Part shown: positions 55,828 through 64,000 of the stretch, piece after piece | How positions within the stretch are numbered: the stretch's first letter is position 1 | Layout of the letters: each line of letters begins with the position of its first letter | Origin: Candidatus Ferrigenium bremense | GTDB taxonomy: Bacteria; Pseudomonadota; Gammaproteobacteria; Burkholderiales; Gallionellaceae | DNA: 64,000 nucleotides | Assembly: GCA_019449635.1 (NCBI GenBank) | Contig: JAGRPI010000004.1 | Location: 124,001 to 188,000 of the forward strand | Direction of reading: 5' to 3' | The notes under the pieces: model-generated | The model's input: only the letters and a program-made list of their open reading frames with translations | Told to the model about the DNA's origin: nothing | Database searches by the model: none | Position numbers and translations under genes: made by a program

Positions 55828-56744
55828 TGGAACAGTTTCCCGAAAACAACGCCGGGCAAGGCGATAACCCTGTCCAGATACCTGCGGTTTCGCTGGGAAA
55901 GGCGCTGCGCGAGGCGCGCGAGCGCCTCGGCCTGAGCGTCGCGGATGTGGCCAACCAGATCAAGCTTGCACCACGCCAGATCGAGGCGCTGGAAGCCGAG
56001 GAATTCCGGCATCTGCCCGAGATGCCGTTTGTGCGCGGCTTTGTGCGCGGTTACGCCAAGCTGTTGCAGCTGGATGCGCAGCCATTATTGGCATCCCTGC
56101 CGCAGGCGAGTGCCGATCTGGTACAACTGGTGCCGGCCTCCGTTGAAGCGCCATTCCCCAGCGCGCATTCGCCGCAACGGCAAAACCTGATGTGGCTGGG
56201 CGCGGCGTTGCTGCTGTCGGTGCTGGTGGTCGCACTCGCGGTGTGGCATTTCACGGTGCCGCCTGCGAAACCCGAAGCGGCGCAGGTCGAAACGCCGGTT
56301 TCCCTGCCTGATAAAATGCAGGTCATCCCGGCATCGCCGGTTGCCGAAGCGGGCACGATGGCGCCGCCTGCCGCAAAGATGGCGCGATCTTCGACGGAGG
56401 CGGCGCAACCCCCTGTTACGGTTGCGAAGCCCCCGATTCCCCAGGCTGCACCGCAAACCCAATCGGCAAAACCGGCAGTTCAGCCTGAGGTGCTGCTGCA
56501 AGCCGCCACACTGCGCTTGGCGTTCGATGATGATTCCTGGGCGGAAATCAAGGGCAAGGACGACAAGATACTGTCGTCGCAGATCAATCCGCGCGGCAGC
56601 GAGCTGCGCCTGAAGAGCCAGGGTCCATATTCGCTGGTGATCGCCCGTGCCGCATCGGTGCGGCTCTATTATCGCGGCAAACAGATCGACCTGACGCCTT
56701 ATATCAACTCTTCGAGCGAAGTGGCGCGGCTGACGCTGGAATAG
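55827..56744 (+). CDS. rodZ: Cytoskeleton protein RodZ-like
   Basis: RodZ links MreB to the cell wall machinery and helps rod shape. The 305-aa protein has an N-terminal helix-turn-helix domain ([33 protein letters not shown]), one membrane helix ([21 protein letters not shown], about residues 112-132), a proline/alanine-rich periplasmic linker, and a C-terminal DUF4115 domain ([17 protein letters not shown]). The ATG at 55827 shares bases with the pilW stop. Confidence 0.92.
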   Translation: MEQFPENNAGQGDNPVQIPAVSLGKALREARERLGLSVADVANQIKLAPRQIEALEAEEFRHLPEMPFVRGFVRGYAKLLQLDAQPLLASLPQASADLVQLVPASVEAPFPSAHSPQRQNLMWLGAALLLSVLVVALAVWHFTVPPAKPEAAQVETPVSLPDKMQVIPASPVAEAGTMAPPAAKMARSSTEAAQPPVTVAKPPIPQAAPQTQSAKPAVQPEVLLQAATLRLAFDDDSWAEIKGKDDKILSSQINPRGSELRLKSQGPYSLVIARAASVRLYYRGKQIDLTPYINSSSEVARLTLE

Positions 56745-56746
56745 GC

Positions 56747-57976
<1,230 letters not shown>

Positions 57977-58016
57977 GAAGTTAGGAAAACCACTTCCCAC
58001 TCACCGGGGTTATTTT

Positions 58017-59285
58017 ATGAGCAAAGAAACACTACAAGCCGTAAAAGGCATGAACGACATTCTGCCGGACGAGGCGGAGCTGTGGCTGTGGTTCGAGGAG
58101 GAGGTGCGCGACTGGCTGCACGGCTACGGCTACCGCAACATCCGCATGCCGCTGGTCGAGCCGACCGCGCTGTTCAAGCGCGCGATCGGCGAGGTGACCG
58201 ACATCGTCGAGAAGGAGATGTACAGCTTCGCGGATGCGCTCAACGGCGACCACCTGACGCTGCGCCCGGAAGGCACGGCTTCCTGCGTGCGTGCGGTGCT
58301 GCAGCACAATCTGCTGTATAACGCGCCGCAACGCCTGTATTACAGCGGGCCGATGTTCCGCCACGAGCGCCCGCAGAAGGGGCGCTACCGGCAGTTCCAC
58401 CAGGTCGGCGTGGAGGCGCTGGGCTTTGCCGGGCCGGACATCGACGCCGAGCAGATCCTGATGTGCGCGCGGCTGTGGCGCAAATTCGGGCTGCGCGATG
58501 TCGCGCTGCAACTGAACACGTTGGGCGATAGCGCCTCGCGGCACCGCCACCGCGTCAGGCTGATCGCCTGGTTCGAACAGCATCTGGACATGCTGGATGC
58601 CGATGCCACGCGCCGCCTGCACAGCAACCCGCTGCGCATCCTGGACAGCAAGAATCCGGCGATGCAGGAGCTGATCGCCGCCGCACCCATGCTGGCGGAC
58701 GAACTGGAAGAAGACGCGCTCAGGCATTTCGACGAGGTGCAGGGGGTACTGAAACGCCACGACGTGGCGTTCGAGATCAACCCGCGCCTGGTGCGCGGGC
58801 TGGACTATTACAACCGCACGGTGTTCGAGTGGGTGACCACGCGCCTCGGCGCGCAGGGCACCATCTGCGCCGGCGGCCGCTATGACGGGCTGGTCGAACA
58901 AATTGGCGGCAAGCCGGTCCCGGCGACCGGCTTTGCGATGGGCGTGGAGCGGCTGCTGGCGCTGTTGCAGGAAGACGGCATGGCGCTGCCCAGGGCGGAG
59001 GTGGACGTGTATGTGGTGCACCAGGGCGAACAGGCCAGCCGTCTGGCCAGCCGGGTGGCGGAGCAGTTGCGCGACGACCGGCTGCGCGTGCTGTTGCACT
59101 GCGGCGGCGGCAGCTTCAAGTCGCAGATGAAAAAGGCCGACGCCAGCGGCGCGGCGGTGGCGGTGGTGATCGGCGACGACGAGGCGCAGGCCGACGAGGT
59201 CAGCGTGAAGCCGATGCAGGGCGGTGAGCAGCAGCGGGTGAGCGTGCAGAATCTTGCCGCAACAGTTAACGGGATTATCAAGTAG
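58017..59285 (+). CDS. hisS: Histidine-tRNA ligase
   Basis: HisS charges tRNA-His. The 422-aa class II synthetase has [14 protein letters not shown], motif 2 ([23 protein letters not shown]), the histidine A motif [15 protein letters not shown], motif 3 ([13 protein letters not shown]), and a C-terminal anticodon-binding domain ([23 protein letters not shown]). It is in the usual place between ispG and the yfgM-like gene. Confidence 0.97.
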   Translation: MSKETLQAVKGMNDILPDEAELWLWFEEEVRDWLHGYGYRNIRMPLVEPTALFKRAIGEVTDIVEKEMYSFADALNGDHLTLRPEGTASCVRAVLQHNLLYNAPQRLYYSGPMFRHERPQKGRYRQFHQVGVEALGFAGPDIDAEQILMCARLWRKFGLRDVALQLNTLGDSASRHRHRVRLIAWFEQHLDMLDADATRRLHSNPLRILDSKNPAMQELIAAAPMLADELEEDALRHFDEVQGVLKRHDVAFEINPRLVRGLDYYNRTVFEWVTTRLGAQGTICAGGRYDGLVEQIGGKPVPATGFAMGVERLLALLQEDGMALPRAEVDVYVVHQGEQASRLASRVAEQLRDDRLRVLLHCGGGSFKSQMKKADASGAAVAVVIGDDEAQADEVSVKPMQGGEQQRVSVQNLAATVNGIIK

Positions 59286-59294
59286 GAGTGGATC

Positions 59295-59933
59295 ATGGCA
59301 GCATTGGACTTGCAGGAACAGGAACAACTCGACGCGCTCAAGGCGTGGTGGAAAGAAAACGGCAACAAGGTGCTGGGAGTGCTGTTGGCCGTAGTCGTCG
59401 TAATGGGCGGCTGGCGCGGCTGGCAGTATTACCAGAACAGGCAGTCCGTGGAGGCGGCGACCCTGTTCGCCGAGTTCATCAAGCAACTGGAAAGCGGTGA
59501 TGCCAAGCGCGTCAACGATGCCGCAGCCATGGTGATGGAAAAATATGCCGCCAGCGGATACGCTCCGCGTGCCGCCTTATGGGCGGCGCAGGTGAACGAA
59601 CAGGGCAAGGAGACGGCGCGCGCCAGGACGCAATTGCAATGGGTCATCGACCATGCCGGGGAAGCCGGCCTGAAAGACGTGGCGCGCCTGCGCCTGGCCG
59701 CGGTACTGCTGGACGAGAAAAATTATGCAGATGCCATGAAGCTGCTGGAGGCCAGGCATCCGGCCTCATTTGATGGCTTGTATGCCGACCTGCGGGGCGA
59801 TGTGTTGAGTGCCCAGGGCAAGAAGGATGAGGCCAGGTCTGCCTACAAGCTGGCCTACGAAAAGACCGATGCCAAGAGCATGTACCGCAACCTGATCCAG
59901 ATGAAGATGGATGATCTCGGGGAAGCGAAATGA
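59295..59933 (+). CDS. yfgM: YfgM/ancillary SecYEG translocon subunit (TPR-like)
   Basis: YfgM is an inner-membrane protein with a periplasmic tetratricopeptide-like domain, connected with the Sec translocon and chaperone network. The 212-aa protein has the typical acidic start ALDLQEQEQLDALKAWWKEN, one helix (VLGVLLAVVVVMGGWRGW), and helical repeats. It overlaps bamB by 4 bp. Confidence 0.9.
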   Translation: MAALDLQEQEQLDALKAWWKENGNKVLGVLLAVVVVMGGWRGWQYYQNRQSVEAATLFAEFIKQLESGDAKRVNDAAAMVMEKYAASGYAPRAALWAAQVNEQGKETARARTQLQWVIDHAGEAGLKDVARLRLAAVLLDEKNYADAMKLLEARHPASFDGLYADLRGDVLSAQGKKDEARSAYKLAYEKTDAKSMYRNLIQMKMDDLGEAK

Positions 59934-61087
59934 AGCTGGCGCATGTGTGGCTGCTGTCTGCCTTGCTCGCGCTGAGCGGCTGCTCGTCCGTGCAATCGAC
60001 CATGAACAACTGGTTCGGCGACAAGGATACTGCGACGGAGCCTGCCAGGCTGGTAGAGTTCGGCGAGACCGCCAGATTCGAGGTGCGCTGGCATACCGAT
60101 CTTGGCGATTCCGGCGCAAGCCTGCTGCAGCCCGCACTGGTCAATGACGCGATCTATGGCGCATCCGGCAAGGGCACATTGACGCGTGTGGATCGCGCCA
60201 CCGGCAAGGCGGTGTGGAGCGTCGAGAGCGGCATTACGGTCAGCGGCGGCGTGGGCAGCGGCGAGGGGCTGGTGCTCATCGGCAGCGACAAGGGCGATGT
60301 GCTGGCCTATGGCGAAGACGGCAAGCTGCGCTGGAAAAGCCGGGTATCCAGCGAAGTGCTGAGCGCGCCGCAAGCGGCGGAAGGCGTGGTGATCGTGCGC
60401 AGCGGCGACGGGCGCATCGCCGGGCTGAATGCGGCGGATGGCAAGCGCGTGTGGTTGTACGAACGCAGCACGCCGGCTCTGGTGGTGCGCAGCCATGCCG
60501 GGGTGACGCTGCAGCGCAATGTGGCCTTCGCCGGATTTGCCGGCGGCAAGCTGGTTGCCATGAAGATCAAGGATGGCTCGGTACTGTGGGAAGTCTCGGT
60601 GTCGCAACCGCGCGGCAGCACCGAACTGGAGCGCATCAGCGACATCACCAGCAATCCGGTGGCGGATGACGAGCAGGTTTGCGCCATCGCTTTCCAAGGT
60701 CGCGTGGCGTGTTATGACGCGGTACAAGGCAGCCCGTTGTGGAACCGCGACATCTCCAGCGACAAGGGCATGATGCTGTTGCGCAAATATCTCTATCTCA
60801 GCGATGCGAATGGATCGGTGATTGCGCTGGACAAGGTCAGCGGCAGCACGGTATGGAAGAACGACAAACTGTTTTTGCGCGATACCGCCGCGCCCTACGC
60901 CTTGGGTAATTTCGTGGTGGCGGGCGATCACGAAGGCTACCTGCACGGATTGAGCCGCGAAGACGGCAACTTTGCCGCGCGCATCAAACTGGATGGCAGC
61001 GCAATTCAAACCGCACCGGTCGGGCTCGACGACGGGCTGCTGGTGCAAACGCGCGGCGGCGAACTGTATTCGCTGGTCATCCGCTAA
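59930..61087 (+). CDS. bamB: Outer membrane protein assembly factor BamB
   Basis: BamB is a lipoprotein of the BAM complex that inserts beta-barrel proteins. The 385-aa protein has a lipoprotein signal MKLAHVWLLSALLALSGC (Cys18) and an eight-blade beta-propeller with repeated VYGASGKGTLTRVDRATGK-like blades (GDGRIAGLNAADGKRVW, CYDAVQGSPLWNRD). It is coupled to yfgM by overlap and followed, after a repeat-filled gap, by der. Confidence 0.96.
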   Translation: MKLAHVWLLSALLALSGCSSVQSTMNNWFGDKDTATEPARLVEFGETARFEVRWHTDLGDSGASLLQPALVNDAIYGASGKGTLTRVDRATGKAVWSVESGITVSGGVGSGEGLVLIGSDKGDVLAYGEDGKLRWKSRVSSEVLSAPQAAEGVVIVRSGDGRIAGLNAADGKRVWLYERSTPALVVRSHAGVTLQRNVAFAGFAGGKLVAMKIKDGSVLWEVSVSQPRGSTELERISDITSNPVADDEQVCAIAFQGRVACYDAVQGSPLWNRDISSDKGMMLLRKYLYLSDANGSVIALDKVSGSTVWKNDKLFLRDTAAPYALGNFVVAGDHEGYLHGLSREDGNFAARIKLDGSAIQTAPVGLDDGLLVQTRGGELYSLVIR

Positions 61088-61108
61088 TCACTAAACCTGG
61101 AAAAAGCA

Positions 61109-61243
61109 ATTAGCCACGGATATACACGGATTAACACTGATCAAACCACTGCTTGCTCTCCCGATAATTCATGAAAGGTAAGCGGCACGATTTTGCCAGC
61201 CCGTTGATAAATCCGTGTACATCCGTGTTCATCCGTGGCTATA
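61109..61243. repeat. Family-8 inverted repeat between bamB and der
   Basis: ATTAGCCACGGATATACACG and, inverted, CATCCGTGTTCATCCGTGGC lie about 90 bp apart. A family-10 fragment (CCTCCCCTTTTTACAAAGGG) follows at about 61266. Confidence 0.75.
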
Positions 61244-61317
61244 TGCCGTTTTTAGGTAAACCGCCTCCCCTTTTTACAAAGGGGAAAGACTTGATGAGCT
61301 ACATATTGAAAGCCTGA

Positions 61318-62718
61318 ATGCTGCCTACACTTGTTTTAGTCGGACGTCCGAACGTGGGCAAGTCCACCCTGTTCAACCGCCTCACGCGCAGCCGCGATGC
61401 GCTGGTCGCCGACCTGCCCGGCCTGACCCGCGACCGCCATTACGGACGCGGCAGGGTGGGCGACCGTCCTTACCTGGTGGTGGATACCGGCGGTCTGGAG
61501 CCGGTTGCCAAGGAAGGCATCCTGTACGAGATGGCCAAGCAGAGCCGCCAGGCGGTGGACGAGGCCGACATGGTGCTGTTCCTGGTCGACGGCCGCGCGG
61601 GATGCACGCCGCAGGATGCCCTCATCGCCGGACAATTGCGCAAGACCGGCAAGCCGATCCTGCTGCTGGTCAACAAGGCGGAGGGCATGCAGCGCGCCAA
61701 GGTGACTGCCGATTTTTTCGAATTGGGGCTGGGTGAACCGCTGCCGATCTCCTCGGCGCACGGCGACAACGTGAACGAAGTGGTCGAGATCGCGCTGGAG
61801 AATTTTCCTGATGTGGTCGAGGAAGAGCCCACCAGGGATCAGCCTCCGAAACTCGCCATCGTCGGGCGACCCAATGTCGGAAAGTCCACCCTGGTGAACG
61901 CCATCCTCGGCGAGCAGCGCGTGATCGCGTTTGACCAGCCGGGCACCACGCGCGATTCCATTTACATCGATTTCGAACGCGACGGCAGGCAATACACCAT
62001 CATCGACACCGCCGGGGTGCGCAGGCGCGGCAAGGTGGACGAGGCGGTGGAAAAATTCTCCGTGATCAAGACCATGCAGGCCATCGAGGACGCCAACGTG
62101 GTGGTGCTGGTGGTGGACGCGCGCGACCAGATCACCGAGCAGGACGCGCATGTCGCCGATTTCGTGTTGCAGGCGGGGCGCGCGCTGGTGCTGGCGGTCA
62201 ACAAGTGGGACGGGCTGGACGAGTACCAGCGCGGTCAGGTCAAGAGCGACATCGAGCGCAAGCTGCATTTCCTGAGCTTTGCCAAGCTGCACTACATTTC
62301 CGCGCTGAATGGCACCGGTGTGGACAAGGTGCTGAAGTCCGTGGATGAAGCCTATGCGGCGGCGATGGCGAAACTGTCGACGCCGAAACTCACCCGCGTC
62401 CTGATCGCAGCACTGGGGAAACAACAGCCGCCCAAAGGGGGGCGCTTCACCCCCAAGATGCGCTACGCCCATCAGGGCGGAAGCAACCCGCCGCTGATCG
62501 TGATCCACGGCAGCGGCCTGGACGACGTGCCGGCCAGCTATACGCGCTACCTGGAGCGCACCTTTTGCGAAGCCTTCAAGCTGCAAGGCACGCCGCTCAG
62601 GATCCAATTCAATTCCAGCAAAAACCCGTTCGAAGGCAAAAAGCCCAGGCCGCTCACCGAAGCCGAACAACGCAAGGCGCACCGGGCACGGATACGCGGA
62701 CGCAAGCTGTATGGATAA
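61318..62718 (+). CDS. der: GTPase Der (EngA), ribosome assembly
   Basis: Der is a double-GTPase factor for 50S maturation. The 466-aa protein has two G domains: G1 motifs [12 protein letters not shown] (near residue 8) and [12 protein letters not shown] (near residue 182), with [15 protein letters not shown] switches and NKAE/NKWD specificity motifs. A C-terminal KH-like domain ([22 protein letters not shown]) follows. It closes the conserved ndk-to-der cluster. Confidence 0.98.
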   Translation: MLPTLVLVGRPNVGKSTLFNRLTRSRDALVADLPGLTRDRHYGRGRVGDRPYLVVDTGGLEPVAKEGILYEMAKQSRQAVDEADMVLFLVDGRAGCTPQDALIAGQLRKTGKPILLLVNKAEGMQRAKVTADFFELGLGEPLPISSAHGDNVNEVVEIALENFPDVVEEEPTRDQPPKLAIVGRPNVGKSTLVNAILGEQRVIAFDQPGTTRDSIYIDFERDGRQYTIIDTAGVRRRGKVDEAVEKFSVIKTMQAIEDANVVVLVVDARDQITEQDAHVADFVLQAGRALVLAVNKWDGLDEYQRGQVKSDIERKLHFLSFAKLHYISALNGTGVDKVLKSVDEAYAAAMAKLSTPKLTRVLIAALGKQQPPKGGRFTPKMRYAHQGGSNPPLIVIHGSGLDDVPASYTRYLERTFCEAFKLQGTPLRIQFNSSKNPFEGKKPRPLTEAEQRKAHRARIRGRKLYG

Positions 62719-62732
62719 CAACAGCCTGACCA

Positions 62733-62855
62733 CGAATGACACGAAGCACGCGAAGAGAACGGAAGACCGCTTCGGGAGTTTGGCTACCTTCTCATGACTA
62801 TCCGTAAAAATCTTTGTGCCCTTCGTGTCCTTTGTGGTGAAGTCTTTTACGCACA
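62733..62855. repeat. Family-9 inverted repeat (ACCACGAATGACACGAAGCA...CTTTGTGGTGA)
   Basis: Facing ends with ACCACGAATGACACGAAG and CTTCGTGTCCTTTGTGGT fill the gap between der and the next gene. Confidence 0.75.
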
Positions 62856-62867
62856 GCCATTTTAGCC

Positions 62868-64000
62868 ATGTCACTTTCGCAGTCCTACAGCGTCAAGGAT
62901 GTCATCCGCTGGTACGACCAGGGCGAGATCCAGAAAGCCAAGGCTTACCTGAATTCGATCAGCCATCTGGAGGTCCGTCCCGACAAGATCATCGCGCAGG
63001 TCAAGGGCAGCGCGTCCCATCCTTATCAGGTGGACATCTCCTTCAGTGCCGGCAAGGCAGGCGAATTGCATATCGATCCGGCATGCAGTTGCCCGGTCGG
63101 ACGGAAATGCAAGCATAGCGCGGCAGTGCTGCTGTCGGCCCTGTCCTTGCCGCGCCCGCCCGCCATCAACCATGCCGTGCTGGAGTGGGTCGAATCCTTC
63201 CGGCGCACGGCAAAAGCGGCGCCGAAGAAAACCGCGAAGTCTGCGCCAAGACCCGAGAGGCTGTGCTATGTGCTTACCCGGTCCGCCTACACGGGCGCTT
63301 ATGTCTTCGGCACTTACAAAGGCAAGCTGGATGCCGATGGGCGGCTGACGGGCAGGCTCGAGGAATGGGGCAACGTCGAGCGCGCACTGATAAAACCGCC
63401 GCAGTTCGTCACCGAAGAAGACCTGCCCATCCTGCGCCTGTTATGGCAGCAGCGCGACAGGTATGGTTTTTTTCCCGTCAAGGGCGCGCTGGGCAACGAG
63501 ATCATGGTGCGCCTGCTGGCGAGCGCAAGGTTGTTCTTCATGGAAGCCGTCGCGGGCAACCGTTACCTGAGATCGGAGCCGGTCCACCTCAAGCAGGGCA
63601 AGGCGCGCAAGGCGCGTCTGGAATGGGGCGTCGATGAGTCAGGCCGAATGGTTCCCAGGGTAGTCAGCAGCGCGGCGCTGGAAGTGTTCCCGTTCAACGA
63701 GGCGACCTGGTATATCGATGTCGGCACAGGCGAGATCGGCCAGTTGCAGACCGAGCAGACACCCGCGCAGGTTGCGCAGTTGCTCGACATGCCGCCGCTC
63801 GCCGAAATCGACGTACCGGTCGTGTCCGAGGTGCTGCGCGAACTGGTTCCCGACCTGCCGCCGCCCAGCACCGAACGGTTGCGCACGATCGCGAGCCAGC
63901 TGACGCCGATGCTGCTGCTGGCTACTTCGGAACCGTCATGGATGGGCAGCTTCCGCGGCTATCGCTATGGCACGCAGAAACTGGATTTTGCGCGCGCCAG
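62868..64000 (+). CDS. SWIM zinc-finger protein, likely SNF2-type helicase (partial, runs off the window)
   Basis: The frame is open from ATG 62868 to the window edge (at least 377 aa). It starts SLSQSYSVKDVIRWYDQGEI and contains a SWIM-type motif, CSCPVGRKCKHSAAVLLSAL (CxC then CxH), near residues 69-85. Large SWIM proteins with this start usually carry an SNF2 helicase in the missing C-terminal half. The helicase part is not visible here, so that part of the call is inferred from family architecture. Confidence 0.75.
   Translation, partial: MSLSQSYSVKDVIRWYDQGEIQKAKAYLNSISHLEVRPDKIIAQVKGSASHPYQVDISFSAGKAGELHIDPACSCPVGRKCKHSAAVLLSALSLPRPPAINHAVLEWVESFRRTAKAAPKKTAKSAPRPERLCYVLTRSAYTGAYVFGTYKGKLDADGRLTGRLEEWGNVERALIKPPQFVTEEDLPILRLLWQQRDRYGFFPVKGALGNEIMVRLLASARLFFMEAVAGNRYLRSEPVHLKQGKARKARLEWGVDESGRMVPRVVSSAALEVFPFNEATWYIDVGTGEIGQLQTEQTPAQVAQLLDMPPLAEIDVPVVSEVLRELVPDLPPPSTERLRTIASQLTPMLLLATSEPSWMGSFRGYRYGTQKLDFARA

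Overview
The window looks like a GC-rich betaproteobacterial chromosome, most like the Gallionellaceae/Nitrosomonadales (Sideroxydans or Gallionella type). The grounds are gene content and order: gyrA-serC-pheA-hisC-aroF-tyrA, ndk-rlmN-pilW-rodZ-ispG-hisS-yfgM-bamB-der, and an ssrA tag ANDENYALAA. The taxon is an inference; no 16S gene is present.

Layout. 1-1856: the end of an integrated element, with a tyrosine integrase beside the 3' end of ssrA (tmRNA, 1857-2225). 2264-3677: gph and ubiG. 3832-12828: gyrA and an aromatic/serine amino-acid run (serC, pheA, a methyltransferase, hisC, a DAHP synthase, tyrA). 12835-20882: a complete-looking locus for 4-amino-4-deoxy-L-arabinose (Ara4N) modification of lipid A (arnT, an arnE/F-like gene, arnB, arnC, arnA split into two genes, arnD), with a UDP-glucose dehydrogenase nearby at 21954-23120. 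23193-28234: a DUF302 gene, an unknown gene, miaA, mutL. 28340-30772: nitric oxide reductase norCB with a small membrane-protein gene. 30967-33427: an unusual ABC-ATPase / GTPase / Fe-S protein module. 33561-44434: comEC, a cation efflux pump, a pyruvate-kinase-like gene, gcvR-like, two flavoprotein reductases, folB and folK. 44736-47304: hpf, lolD, lolC/E. 47550-53261: an unknown gene, a mechanosensitive channel with a cyclic-nucleotide domain, accA, tilS. 53484-62718: the ndk-to-der cluster. The window ends inside a SWIM-domain gene.

The most unusual feature is the density of short dispersed repeats. About ten families fill the spaces between genes, and many copies sit in frame inside conserved genes (gph, serC, arnT, mutL, comEC, tilS, rlmN and the gene at 47550). 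On top of these is a separate 54/57/60-nt imperfect palindrome. I found ten clear copies. Each is inserted without a target duplication immediately before an AG dinucleotide, usually inside another repeat and once inside a copy of itself. Its stem shows compensatory base changes. A second palindrome of 39 nt behaves in a similar way. I regard this nested small-palindrome system as the best candidate for something not yet described, followed by the ABC/GTPase/Fe-S module.

All functional calls come from reading motifs, length and gene order. No database search was run.
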